Notes under the pieces: generated by a model | The model's database searches: none | What the model was told of the DNA's origin: nothing | The model's input: the letters and a program-made list of their open reading frames with translations, nothing else | Position numbers and translations under genes: made by a program | From: Cryobacterium sp. PH31-O1 | GTDB taxonomy: Bacteria > Actinomycetota > Actinomycetes > Actinomycetales > Microbacteriaceae | Reading direction: 5' to 3' | Assembly (NCBI RefSeq): GCF_030063455.1 | Contig: NZ_JASITB010000004.1 | Span: forward strand, 248,001 to 312,000 | DNA: 64,000 nt | Shown: piece by piece, positions 33,766-42,523 of the stretch | Numbering within the stretch: the stretch's first letter is position 1 | Layout: every line of letters starts with the position of its first letter

Positions 33766-34447
33766 CCTCTACGAAGACGAGCACGGAGTTATCCGCGCGC
33801 TCGTCGACCGGCTGGGTCACGACCTCGAGCCGTCCATTCTCATCGGAGGGTGGGCAACGTTTGTTCGAGTCGGAGGCGAAATCAGTCTCGACATCGACCT
33901 CATCACCTCCCAGGAGAGCCGCCACAAACTCGAACAGCTGATGACCGACCTCTCGCCCAGCAACAACCACCAAGGACGAAAGCTCCGGGCAACGATCGAC
34001 AACGTTCACCTCGACATCTACCTGCCCTACGAATCTCAACTCGGCGGCAAGCTGCGGTTGAAAGTAGAGGTGCTCGCCGAATATCCCGACGAGCTCTCGT
34101 TCGAGAGATGGACACTCCTGCGCCTCGAGGCCCACATCGCAACCAAGATGGCGGCGCTCCTCGACCGGCACTTCTCCGAGAAGGGCCAAAAGGATGCTCG
34201 CGAGATTCTCGCCCTAATGAAGCTGGAAGGAGTCGAGCCAGCGGTCGCCGCCGAGATCCTCCACCGAGCCTCTACCGTGGACATCCAAGACCTGCCCACC
34301 ATGATCGGTGGCGCCTTCGACTTGATGGGCAAGGTCATCCGGTTGTCAAAGGCAGACCAGAAACTCGTCGCCGCAGCAAAGAAGTCATGGGTGCACGAAC
34401 TGCAACTGCGCGCCCTGTCCCCTCAGTCAGAGCGCCCCCGGCTGTGA
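33758..34447 (+). CDS. AbiEii-like nucleotidyltransferase toxin
   Basis: A 229-residue protein of the DUF1814/AbiEii nucleotidyltransferase type. The nucleotide-binding motif is IGGWATF (29-35) with the metal-binding DID at 45-47, and a later acidic/basic segment ARILTKMAALL-like (EAHIATKMAALLDRH) where the family has a conserved Lys. Toxins of this family add nucleotides to tRNA or otherwise use NTPs to stop translation, giving phage defence or maintenance of mobile DNA. The start is GTG at 33758, inside the antitoxin gene. Its 3' end overlaps the converging small gene by 21 bp. Confidence 0.7.
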   Translation: MPNLYEDEHGVIRALVDRLGHDLEPSILIGGWATFVRVGGEISLDIDLITSQESRHKLEQLMTDLSPSNNHQGRKLRATIDNVHLDIYLPYESQLGGKLRLKVEVLAEYPDELSFERWTLLRLEAHIATKMAALLDRHFSEKGQKDAREILALMKLEGVEPAVAAEILHRASTVDIQDLPTMIGGAFDLMGKVIRLSKADQKLVAAAKKSWVHELQLRALSPQSERPRL

Positions 34448-34744
34448 ACGTCCGTCCTCCAAAGCCAGCAGTTCTGCAGCGGGCTGTTTGAGCTGCCGCG
34501 GGCCAACACATTCGTATCGGCACCGCCGAGCTCCACGAGGTATGAGCTCCCCCGCGTCCCGAAAACTCGCATCCGCCAACCGCCCGCAAGCTTCGCCGAT
34601 GACGGCGAAGGGGAAGTCGGCGCCCACATCGACACAACCGATCAAATCGAGGGCAAACGCCTTTGACCAGCACGGCATCCGCGCCAGCGTGTCTTCGGCC
34701 TCCCACCACAGCTCAGGTTCAGCCGGTAGGCGGCCTAAGGTCAA
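34427..34744 (-). CDS. Small hypothetical protein coupled to the YobI-type NTPase
   Basis: A 105-residue ORF starting at a TTG (34742-34744) that overlaps the TGA stop of the large NTPase gene. The first half (PELWWEAEDTLARMPCWSKAFALDLIGCVDVGADFPFAVIGEACGRLADA) looks like real protein with high third-position GC; the second half is less convincing. I do not recognise a family. If real, it is translationally coupled to the NTPase and could be its partner. Confidence 0.42.
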   Translation of the reverse strand: MTLGRLPAEPELWWEAEDTLARMPCWSKAFALDLIGCVDVGADFPFAVIGEACGRLADASFRDAGELIPRGARRCRYECVGPRQLKQPAAELLALEDGRSQPGAL

Positions 34745-37700
34745 GTTTGAAGACTGGCCACCAGCCGAAGTCCCTTGAGCTTAAAGGACTTGGTTTCGAT
34801 TCCTTTGATGGTGTCTCCGAGGAGCCGGTTCAGAATGTATGTGTGGGCGTCGGTGACGGTGAAGGTGGGCTGGCCGCGCCCACCGGAGGCTATCCGTGAG
34901 TACTCACTACCGAGAGCCTGAAGGAGGGTTTTCATGTGGTCCGTGGACAGGTCCTCGCCGCGGTTGTGGATGAGTGCGACGACTTGACCAGTGTTCGCTC
35001 CAGACGTTCGGAGCGCTTCGAGTAGTTCGTAGGAGAGTTGCCAGCCGGTTTCGATCAGCGCGTTGGCGATGTCGAAGGCTTGTTTGCGGGTAGCTTCGGC
35101 GAGATAGGAGCGAAGATCTGATACGACAGCTCGGCGGACGTCGAGTTGGATCGAAGGCCGTCGAAGCAGCGCGGGAATGTGACCCGGGGTGAGGATGCTG
35201 GGGGAAGCGAAGGTTGCGAAGTTTCTTGATGCTTCGATGGTTGCGGCAAGGGTTTTCCAGTCGATCATGAGGCGTTCGTCGAACGTGGATGCGTCGTCGG
35301 GCACCAGGCGGGCGCGTATCAGCTTCGCTATCAGATCGCCGGATTCAGGTTGGATCCGTTCTGTGGGGATCGTTTCAGGAGCGATGCTTCTTGCGATGCG
35401 GATTCGTACGGTGACAGAAGGAAGCTCTGAACGCGCGTTCAGAACGGCCAGGGCTACATCGAGTCGCTCAGGTGCGGGGTACGTTTCCCACGTGGTGATC
35501 TTCTTGGCCTTGTTGAGGAAAGCGGCTAGCGAGGCGTCGAGCCCGTACTCCGCAAGATAGGTGGAGACGTTCTCGAACGTGGGGTCTGTCCTGAGTTGGG
35601 TTGCAAGGGACGGCCAGACTTCGGAGGGAACGTCGTCGAGGCGGGGGACCTGGAATCGGGCGTCAGTTTTTCTGACAACCTCGTCAACGAGTGTCGAGCT
35701 CGCGCTGTCGACGATATCGGTGAGGATGACTGTGAACGCCTTCGGGTCGGAGACCATCAGAACCGAGTTCGGCGGTGTCGTTGCGAGGGTGAGGAAGGTG
35801 CTCAGCTGCTCGATCGCGTACTGGTAGAGAGCCGTGTCCTTGCGGAGCGTGTCAAGGGCGATCGGCCCCGAAGGGATGAGTATCCGCAAGTTATGTTCTG
35901 TGAGTGGGAACAGGTGCAGTTCCACGGCGGTCTTGCGTGCGGTCGCGTTGAGTGGTGCGAGATCGGTGAGTGTGGCGCCGGCGGCTTTCACGACCCCGAG
36001 GACGGTGTGTGCTGCTTTGTCGGACGTCGGTTGTGTGACCGCGTCCATGTGCTGGTACGTCGCTTCGATGATCGATGTGACCTCGTCGTCGGTTTCGTAG
36101 TGTGAGTGTGGCAGTGCGCCGAGAACGGCGTTGATCGAGTCAGTCCGCGAGTCGGTGCCGAGTCGCGGGGACGCAATGTAGAGGAGAACCCCTTTCCAGT
36201 GGGGTGCCATCGCTGCGAGTAGCGCGTTTGGGTGGGCGCCGTGTGAGGTGTAAGTATCCAGGAATTCCTGCTCTTGTTCGTCGAGGCGCGACAGTCGATA
36301 GGCAACAGCCGAAGCTGCCTCGGGCCGGTGTGAGAGAAGGTAGTCAAGGATGCTGACGTTGAAGATGCTGGCGTCGTTGAAAAGATCAGCGACGTCGCTC
36401 GTGGCAGCACCCTGCTCTCTCAGGATCTGTGCAACCTCGTCTTCGCCGATCTCGTACGTCATGTCGGGCTCGCCCGGCTCTATGCACCGCCGGATGTACT
36501 CCATCGCGTCCGGGCCGAGGTGATTGCCGTAGTAGCTGGCCGTATAGAGCGCGAAGTGGGATGTGAGGAAGCCATGTCGGACCATCTCCCGTGCAAGGTC
36601 GGATTCCAACGTCGCATCGATGACGCTGTCGAAGGAGATGCTCTTGGTAACGGGGGCACCTGTCGAGTCGTTTAGCGCGAAAGGAACAGGGTCGACAGCG
36701 AGCTGTGCGTCCTTAGCGAGCGTCTGCCAGGTGTGGTGCCGAAGAAACTCGAGATCGTCCTGGGCCTGACGAATATTCGCGTCGACCTTCGCCAGGTCAA
36801 CAGTCTCCCAATCGTCATCGTTGATGGTCGTCCGAAGAACCTGGCTGAGCTGGTCTGTGGAGAAAGACAAGTCGATGGCCGTTTGGTATCGACTTCCCGG
36901 GTTATGCAGTCTGATGGTCTGCGAACCTTCCGCAACAATTTGCGCCCAGACGTTCGGTTCCTCCATGTTTGCGCCTGTCGCTGGCGTTTGGAGCTCCACT
37001 GTTGCCTGAGGGTTGGAGGCTTGCGCTGCCGCGCGCAGAAGCCCGGCGAATTCCTCAAGTTGTCGGCCCAGTCGTCGAGCTCGCGCCTGTGCCGTGGACT
37101 CCTGCCTCCGCAACTGGCGCAGCTGTATAAGTCGTGTTGTGTCCGCCGCTATGTTCTCCTGAACGAGGGCTCTCCATACGGAGTACAGCAGATCGAGTGA
37201 GCTCTCCCGGTGCCGGATTTTCTCAAAGTCCGCAAGGTGAGTGTTCTTATAGAGAACAATCGCAAACACCAGGTCGTCGTCGATCCCCGGGATCCGGTTC
37301 TCCGTGACGATGAGCCGATTTCGGTACACCTCGAATTCATTTCGAATGTTGTGGATCATGCGCATATCGGCCACATGCCGGGCGGCGAGTCGGATGAGCG
37401 TTGGATTGATCTCGAAGTCGTCGCTCGCCATTGCACTGGACATGATGTCTCGAGCGTTATCCGCGCTGACGAATGGCACCACTGGGATGATGACGTCGAA
37501 AAACTTGGTGCGGCTCGCCCTTTTCAGAGTCGATTTAGCGCGGTCGGTCACTGGCATAGGGTCTGTGGGCGGCTTGACTTCGGCTTGGGATCCGATCTCT
37601 TCGAACACGCTGTCCCGGATCGCGTAGACGAAGACGATTCGCCGCCCGATCTGTGTCGATTCATTCAGGAGGCTGTTGAGTGCGCGCAGGGTGTCGAAGA

Positions 37701-38463
37701 CCTGCACGTCCTCGAATCGGTCAATGTCCTCGATCAGGACGATGTCGCGGCGACTTGCTTGGAAAAAGTAGACAATTTCGTCGAGGTACTCGTCGAAGTA
37801 GGTTTCGGATTGCTTCGACAATGTGATCGTCGCCGGTCCAGTTTGCACGGACGCGCTCAGTACAGGCCGACCTCGCACGATGACGAGCACGGTCCAGGTT
37901 GCGCCCACCATGGAAGCCAGGAGTAGCCCGTACGCGACCCATTGCCGCCAAGGAATGGGAAGGAGCGCTTCGACAAGTGATTGGATCAGGCCGAGTCCGA
38001 ACAGGAGAACGAACGCTGCGGCGCCTCCGATGCCGGCGATCACCCAGTCACGGCGCTTATCCGGCACGCTGGCTCGACGGAATCTCGATTGCGGCACCTT
38101 GCTGGCCGGAAGACGGTAAAGGAGCTGCTTGACGAGTTCCTTCTGGATCTGGTTCGTGCGAGACAACGCCCCACCCGAATAAACGGTGTCCGGAACATCC
38201 GGTGCAATGGTCGAGAGCGACAATTCGACCACGCGACGCCGGTGTGTGTCCCTGAGACTGGACAGGATGCTGCTCTTACCCGTTCCATACGCACCGGTGA
38301 GAGCGATGTTCTTCGTTCCGTCAGTGTTCAGCGCTCTCAGCAACAGGTCCGCGTACAGCTGGTGCTGATCACCGTCGAACTGGGGTGCCAAGCTCCTGAT
38401 ATACAGGTTCCCACCTGCCCCATGACCAGACCCGGGCAGAGGAGGTAATACGTTCTCGGACAT
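34741..38463 (-). CDS. YobI-type membrane P-loop NTPase
   Basis: A 1240-residue protein. GAYGTGKSS (57-65) is the Walker A motif and IVLIEDIDRFED (241-252) the Walker B motif. Between them lie two membrane spans (about 140-160 and 176-196), an arrangement shared with KAP and YobI P-loop NTPases. The remaining 1000 residues are helical without a known catalytic motif and may be a sensor or target-binding region. KAP/YobI-like NTPases are frequent in mobile elements and are suspected of a role in defence. The ATG at 38461-38463 is preferred because the frame upstream reads as random basic sequence. Confidence 0.72.
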   Translation of the reverse strand: MSENVLPPLPGSGHGAGGNLYIRSLAPQFDGDQHQLYADLLLRALNTDGTKNIALTGAYGTGKSSILSSLRDTHRRRVVELSLSTIAPDVPDTVYSGGALSRTNQIQKELVKQLLYRLPASKVPQSRFRRASVPDKRRDWVIAGIGGAAAFVLLFGLGLIQSLVEALLPIPWRQWVAYGLLLASMVGATWTVLVIVRGRPVLSASVQTGPATITLSKQSETYFDEYLDEIVYFFQASRRDIVLIEDIDRFEDVQVFDTLRALNSLLNESTQIGRRIVFVYAIRDSVFEEIGSQAEVKPPTDPMPVTDRAKSTLKRASRTKFFDVIIPVVPFVSADNARDIMSSAMASDDFEINPTLIRLAARHVADMRMIHNIRNEFEVYRNRLIVTENRIPGIDDDLVFAIVLYKNTHLADFEKIRHRESSLDLLYSVWRALVQENIAADTTRLIQLRQLRRQESTAQARARRLGRQLEEFAGLLRAAAQASNPQATVELQTPATGANMEEPNVWAQIVAEGSQTIRLHNPGSRYQTAIDLSFSTDQLSQVLRTTINDDDWETVDLAKVDANIRQAQDDLEFLRHHTWQTLAKDAQLAVDPVPFALNDSTGAPVTKSISFDSVIDATLESDLAREMVRHGFLTSHFALYTASYYGNHLGPDAMEYIRRCIEPGEPDMTYEIGEDEVAQILREQGAATSDVADLFNDASIFNVSILDYLLSHRPEAASAVAYRLSRLDEQEQEFLDTYTSHGAHPNALLAAMAPHWKGVLLYIASPRLGTDSRTDSINAVLGALPHSHYETDDEVTSIIEATYQHMDAVTQPTSDKAAHTVLGVVKAAGATLTDLAPLNATARKTAVELHLFPLTEHNLRILIPSGPIALDTLRKDTALYQYAIEQLSTFLTLATTPPNSVLMVSDPKAFTVILTDIVDSASSTLVDEVVRKTDARFQVPRLDDVPSEVWPSLATQLRTDPTFENVSTYLAEYGLDASLAAFLNKAKKITTWETYPAPERLDVALAVLNARSELPSVTVRIRIARSIAPETIPTERIQPESGDLIAKLIRARLVPDDASTFDERLMIDWKTLAATIEASRNFATFASPSILTPGHIPALLRRPSIQLDVRRAVVSDLRSYLAEATRKQAFDIANALIETGWQLSYELLEALRTSGANTGQVVALIHNRGEDLSTDHMKTLLQALGSEYSRIASGGRGQPTFTVTDAHTYILNRLLGDTIKGIETKSFKLKGLRLVASLQT

Positions 38464-38866
38464 GCGTTCATCGTATGGTCGGAACTCACCCCGCATGCAC
38501 GAGGCGCGATATGCACTACGCAGTCGAGGACGGCTGGGCACGCGCTGAACGGGTAGGCCAATTTTGCAATCGATCTCAGGCCGCTGTCTCGCAAGACAAG
38601 CGTTGCCGCCCATCTCGTCGTCGCGACGCCGGCACTGCCTGGCGTCACGAAGAGTCGCGGACCGGTGATTCTCTCAACTATGTCTCGCAGGTTGCTGGTT
38701 GGATGGACCTTTCCATCGTTATTTGCGAGTCAACCTGAGGTGGTCTGGAAATTCACGGACGCGCGACTACTTCTTGGAGAGCAGCTTCGCACCGTCAGGT
38801 CGCTGAGGTTGAAGGCGTCGCAACACATCGGCGCACCAGCCCCTAACACGTAGGGCTGCAGGGTCT
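38464..38866. other. Intergenic, nothing recognised
   Basis: Upstream region of the YobI-type gene. No ORF with plausible codon use, no hairpin or repeat of note. Confidence 0.5.
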
Positions 38867-39553
38867 TCACAGATCAACGTCACTGGAATCATCAAGGCCA
38901 AGCAAGCATGCCCAATCGACGTGGGTCAGGAGCTTATAGAGATCCGTACGCGCAGCGTAAGCAACAACGTCGCCCTTGAACCCAAGCGGTGGTTCGGCAA
39001 ATTTTGACCAACTCTGTTCGATCAGGCCGTAGACGAATTCGGTGGGCGCGGCCGAGATCCGACCCCGCAGCACGATGTTCAGCGAAATCTCCGGATCCCG
39101 CCAGTAGTAGGGAGCATCCTCGTCATTGTCGAGAACGTCACCACGGAGAGTCTGCAGGAAATCACGGTATTCGACCACGACCCACCGACCCGCATGCGAT
39201 CCCGGCACCAGTGTTACTTCCCCCGCCAGTAAGGCAGCTTCCCCTGGAGCATCGAAAGTTGAACCAAAGTATTCCTGATTCAAGAGGGCACGGATTTGAA
39301 ACCCTTGCTCCCACGGAACGGGCGAAGACTTGAGAACTTCAAGCTTTATCTCTGGTGATGTTTCACTGAAATGCAGCCCCTCATCGGAGCTGATGTCCAT
39401 TGGGCCTTGTTGTGCAACATCGTCGAAGAAGCCTGTCGATGCGACGTAGAAGGTGTATACCCGTTGCTCTCCGTGAGCATTAGGATCTTGGTGATCTCCA
39501 ACGTCCTCGGTAACACGAACGTAGTCACCCGGCTTCACAAACCACGTTGACAT
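38867..39553 (-). CDS. Hypothetical protein, acidic
   Basis: A 228-residue acidic protein without a recognised domain. The start region MSTWFVKPGDYVRVTEDVGD suggests a small beta-barrel-like N-terminus, and the rest alternates short strands and polar loops. There is no signal peptide or membrane span. It is followed on the same strand by the YobI-type gene 400 bp later; whether they share a transcript is open. Confidence 0.6.
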   Translation of the reverse strand: MSTWFVKPGDYVRVTEDVGDHQDPNAHGEQRVYTFYVASTGFFDDVAQQGPMDISSDEGLHFSETSPEIKLEVLKSSPVPWEQGFQIRALLNQEYFGSTFDAPGEAALLAGEVTLVPGSHAGRWVVVEYRDFLQTLRGDVLDNDEDAPYYWRDPEISLNIVLRGRISAAPTEFVYGLIEQSWSKFAEPPLGFKGDVVAYAARTDLYKLLTHVDWACLLGLDDSSDVDL

Positions 39554-39599
39554 AAGTCTGGCCCTTCACAGACATTCCCACCTGGCCCAGTCACTGAGC

Positions 39600-39863
39600 T
39601 CAGCTGAGTGACAGTGCATGTCGGAGTGCTTGGTCCCACTCATCGAAGCGTTGCACGCTGTCGCGGGCGGGAATGGGCGCGACCCGCCACACAACCCGTG
39701 CGCTCACAGTGCTCGAATAAATGGCGCATGAGTGCTGAATCTGCCCGCCGCGGTCACGCGTCAGGGACCATTCCGTCTCGTCTTCTCGCGTGAGGGTTAC
39801 GGTAACGCCGTCGTTATCGATGTCGACGCACTCACCAATGGCCATGGCTGGTCCCTGAATCAT
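39600..39863 (-). CDS. Small hypothetical protein
   Basis: An 87-residue protein (MIQGPAMAIGECVDIDNDG...) with a predicted beta-rich core (VTVTLTREDETEWSLTRD). The ATG at 39861-39863 is chosen because TATAAT lies 7 nt upstream, right for a leaderless transcript; the frame is open another 16 codons upstream. It lies 46 bp before the 228-residue gene on the same strand and may be cotranscribed with it. Function unknown. Confidence 0.5.
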   Translation of the reverse strand: MIQGPAMAIGECVDIDNDGVTVTLTREDETEWSLTRDRGGQIQHSCAIYSSTVSARVVWRVAPIPARDSVQRFDEWDQALRHALSLS

Positions 39864-39870
39864 GCTGGCG

Positions 39871-39876
39871 ATTATA
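39871..39876 (-). promoter_or_regulatory. -10 element of a leaderless promoter
   Basis: A perfect TATAAT on the minus strand, 7 nt before the ATG of the 87-residue gene. No ribosome site lies in between. Confidence 0.55.
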
Positions 39877-40119
39877 GGCTCCTTGACACGCGAAGCTCGT
39901 CTTCGGGACAAACGGGATTTCCCCGATACTCTTAGATCACAACATGACGGCTTGAGAAAGTCATCGCGTCAGGGTTTTTCTGAGAGCCGCATCAGCCGGT
40001 GTCAAGAAATATCGAAACACGCCTTGTCTGACAGACGTTCCGACTGAGCCCTGACGTTCCGTTGGGGGTACACGCTGTACCGACACATCGAACGCCGCGG
40101 CCCTGCTAGGCCCACCAGG

Positions 40120-40271
40120 GTCGGTCCTGATCGAGCAGGACGACGATTGGGGAAGCCGGCTGGCGAACGCCGCTACTCCTCCGAGGCCCAATGCTCGAAC
40201 TGGCCACCATGAACGACCCCATCGGCATCATCGACGAGGCGGTGGTTCTCCCCGAACTCACCCCCTCATAA
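40120..40271 (+). pseudogene. Remnant of an IS256-type (mutator) transposase C-terminus
   Basis: Three frames in succession give pieces typical of the C-terminal end of IS256-family transposases: VLIEQDDDW, then GERRYSSEA, then MLELATMNDP and finally VVLPELTPS before a stop. At least two frameshifts separate them and the catalytic DDE part is absent, so this is a decayed tail. It lies between two accessory genes and marks an old insertion. Confidence 0.5.
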
Positions 40272-40354
40272 AATAGAAAAGCTGAACCGCACTGTGTTGA
40301 CGACTATGACCAGCAGGTAGAGCGGCTTAGCCTCCGGCGAACCAAGGGAGCATC

Positions 40355-41080
40355 ATGAGCGACACGAACGCACGACGGTTCCTCGATGCATTTCATGCGA
40401 TAGAGCAAGTTCTCCGGGACCGTTCCACGAAGCCGTTCGCTAAGAATGAAGAAGGGTTCAGCAACCTCGTTCGTGATTCTAAGGAGCTCGCGGAAGGGCA
40501 AAAGCAACGACTCCGCCAGTACTCTCGCCTTCGCAATGCGATTGTACACAACCCCTACGAAGATGGGCTCGTTCCAATAGCCAGTCCCCGTAATGACGTG
40601 GTGCAGTGGATGGAGGCGCAGGCCATAATCATTGAGCGCCCGCCGTTGGTGAAAGATGTGCTCAAGCTCCGAGACCCACAAGTGCTCTCCGAGGATGACG
40701 ACGTGAGCATATTCTTGGCGCTTGCTGGAGAGCCGACAAACTTCTCACAAGCACCCGTCCGGGATGTGAGCGGTAAGCTGCGGCTCATCACGACCAACTC
40801 TGTTGCACGATGGGTCGCAGAACAGTACGCGCCGGGCATGGGTGTTGTGTTGGACAACGCGCGCGTTCGCGATTTCACGAGGTTTGCCGAAGACGGCGAC
40901 AGGCTCGTTCTCAAGCCGAGAGACCTGCGGGCAGTAGAAGCCGCACGAATCTTCGGAGGGAGCGCCGGCAACCCACCGGCGGCCATCGTCCTAACTGAGC
41001 ACGGCAAAGATTCCGAGACTCCATTAGGGATGTGCGTCCAGGCCGATGTTGCTGCGCTACTGCGTAGCCTGGGCGTTTAA
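40355..41080 (+). CDS. HEPN-like/CBS-domain protein
   Basis: A 241-residue protein. The N-terminal 120 residues are helical and contain SRLRNAIVHNPYE, in which R60 and H65 make an R-x4-H motif of the kind that forms the RNase site of HEPN domains. The C-terminal part contains two CBS-like repeats: LRLITTNSVARWVAEQ, and TEHGKDSETPLGMCVQADVAALL at the end. CBS pairs bind adenine nucleotides, so a nucleotide-sensing RNase or stress regulator is a possible reading; this is inference. A clear ribosome site (GGGAGCATC) precedes the ATG. Confidence 0.62.
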   Translation: MSDTNARRFLDAFHAIEQVLRDRSTKPFAKNEEGFSNLVRDSKELAEGQKQRLRQYSRLRNAIVHNPYEDGLVPIASPRNDVVQWMEAQAIIIERPPLVKDVLKLRDPQVLSEDDDVSIFLALAGEPTNFSQAPVRDVSGKLRLITTNSVARWVAEQYAPGMGVVLDNARVRDFTRFAEDGDRLVLKPRDLRAVEAARIFGGSAGNPPAAIVLTEHGKDSETPLGMCVQADVAALLRSLGV

Positions 41081-41306
41081 CTGCCCGGAGCGCTCCTCGC
41101 ACTCGCGTCCTGTTCAGTTCAGTGTCTGACGCCAAAGTTTAGCGATCGTGCCCGATTGTCACGGCCGCCGACATTCAGACACGTTGGCCGCGAGTTTTTA
41201 GACGAAGGGGTTTCGTTCACGGCTTCTGAGCAGAATGCGCGGCAGATCCGAGATCAGTCGCCGCGGTCTCGGAATCCACCGTTTTAGCAACGGCCGTTCG
41301 AGCCTC

Positions 41307-41789
41307 TCAATAATGGACGCGTCGAACGTCGAAGCCTTCAGGAACACGGCCCAACCCGAGCACCCAAGAATCTAAAGCCGCATGGGCGGCCGCCAGCGTC
41401 AACACCTGCCGGCGCTCAGCCACGACGGCGTGCTCCCCGCCGAACACTGCAACCATCTCTGAACTCCCACCAGGAATCCCGAGAACCGCCATCGCGTTCG
41501 TATCTCCAGGAATCGAAAGCTCCACGGTGCAGGCGTCCGGTTCGCCATAGACCTGAAACCAGCGCCCCGAGCCCGTATCGCCACAGACCGCCCACGGGAG
41601 TCCGGTTCGGGCGTTGACGACGGACACGAGGTCGTGGAGAAAAACGGCCGACCACGCCGTGTGCTCGATCGGTGTGTGCGCAGCCGTCCACCACCAACTT
41701 CGCTCCTCAGGCATCACGTCGAGGAGCGCCCCGAGCTCAGGGTCAAAGGTGAGGTTGAGGAGGGCAAGCGATCCAGTCGTCGTAGTCAT
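41307..41789 (-). CDS. Hypothetical protein with CCGCGCATG promoter
   Basis: A 160-residue protein without a recognised domain. It is rich in Trp near the N-terminus (EERSWWWTAAHTPIEHTAW) and has a Gly-rich segment (LGIPGGSSEMVAVFGG); no signal or membrane span. The start ATG lies exactly 8 nt after CCGCGCATG on its strand and has no ribosome site, which fits a leaderless transcript. It is convergent with nothing nearby; the next gene upstream is on the same strand and has its own copy of the motif. Confidence 0.62.
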   Translation of the reverse strand: MTTTTGSLALLNLTFDPELGALLDVMPEERSWWWTAAHTPIEHTAWSAVFLHDLVSVVNARTGLPWAVCGDTGSGRWFQVYGEPDACTVELSIPGDTNAMAVLGIPGGSSEMVAVFGGEHAVVAERRQVLTLAAAHAALDSWVLGLGRVPEGFDVRRVHY

Positions 41790-41795
41790 GGTCGC

Positions 41796-41806
41796 AACAT
41801 GCGCGG
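41796..41806 (-). promoter_or_regulatory. CCGCGCATG leaderless promoter element
   Basis: Minus strand: CCGCGCATGTT, then GCGACC, then the ATG of the 160-residue gene. CATGTT takes the place of the -10 hexamer. Confidence 0.65.
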
Positions 41807-41863
41807 AGGGCGCCGCATATTTTCCGGCGTGCCAAAGGCAGAACCGACCACTCTCCCGTCAGA

Positions 41864-42217
41864 TCAACGCAGCTCTGGAAACGAATTTTGCCACGCGGCG
41901 CGAACTCTGCCGGGCAATATCAAATCCGGCCATACCCTCAAGAACAAGTCACAGTTCATGAGCGCGAGATCTTCCGCATCATTGAGCGCTTCCCGCATGA
42001 TCGCGGCGTACCATTCCATCACCGACGCCGGATCATCCAGCCGCACCGGCCGCCGACTCGACCAGTCAACGTGAGGCGGCAGGATCAGCGTGCCGGTACT
42101 CGGCCCGACCAGGCCTTCGAGAGAATCGGCCACCCAGATACTGCGAAGCTCCCAGTAGCTCGGACGAACGCCTGGCGGGACAGGATGCGACCTGTCATAT
42201 ATCGCCGGGATTCTCAT
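41864..42217 (-). CDS. Hypothetical protein with CCGCGCATG promoter
   Basis: A 117-residue protein starting MRIPAIYDRSHPVPPG. It contains SYWELRSIWVADSLEGLV and ends with a helical, Trp-containing tail; no family recognised. The frame is open upstream, but the ATG at 42215-42217 is fixed by the motif CCGCGCATG exactly 8 nt before it. It is divergent from an 85-residue gene that has its own copy of the motif 14 bp away in inverted orientation. Confidence 0.6.
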   Translation of the reverse strand: MRIPAIYDRSHPVPPGVRPSYWELRSIWVADSLEGLVGPSTGTLILPPHVDWSSRRPVRLDDPASVMEWYAAIMREALNDAEDLALMNCDLFLRVWPDLILPGRVRAAWQNSFPELR

Positions 42218-42223
42218 ACGACC

Positions 42224-42259
42224 ATCATGCGCGGTGCCACCTGGGCTGCCGCGCATGAC
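42224..42259. promoter_or_regulatory. Back-to-back CCGCGCATG promoters (inverted pair)
   Basis: CATGCGCGG (42226-42234, serving the minus gene) and CCGCGCATG (42249-42257, serving the plus gene) with 14 bp between. Each is exactly 8 nt from the ATG it faces. Confidence 0.7.
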
Positions 42260-42265
42260 TTCAAC

Positions 42266-42523
42266 ATGAAACCCCGGCCCGCTGTCCTCTATGCCTATGC
42301 AATTGCCACGAGCCGGGACGAGCTGATTTTCTATGCACTCCACGTGGACGGCTCGGCTTCTGCGTCCGTTCGCGCCGGCGCGGCCTGGGAACCGTGCACA
42401 GGCGCCTTCTTTGAAATCGGGTCATCGGCCATCGTAGCCTTCGAGCGCGGCTCCTTTATAGGTGAAAATGTCCTCGAGAATGCGGTCAGAATCCTTGGCC
42501 CTCAGCAGCGGGCCGCGTCATGA
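42266..42523 (+). CDS. Small hypothetical protein with CCGCGCATG promoter
   Basis: An 85-residue protein (MKPRPAVLYAYAIATSRDEL...) with alternating strands and a compact core (AWEPCTGAFFEIGSSAIVAFERGSF). No family recognised. Its ATG follows CCGCGCATG by 8 nt with no ribosome site. The stop overlaps the ATG of the next gene (TCATGA), so both are on one leaderless transcript. Confidence 0.6.
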   Translation: MKPRPAVLYAYAIATSRDELIFYALHVDGSASASVRAGAAWEPCTGAFFEIGSSAIVAFERGSFIGENVLENAVRILGPQQRAAS

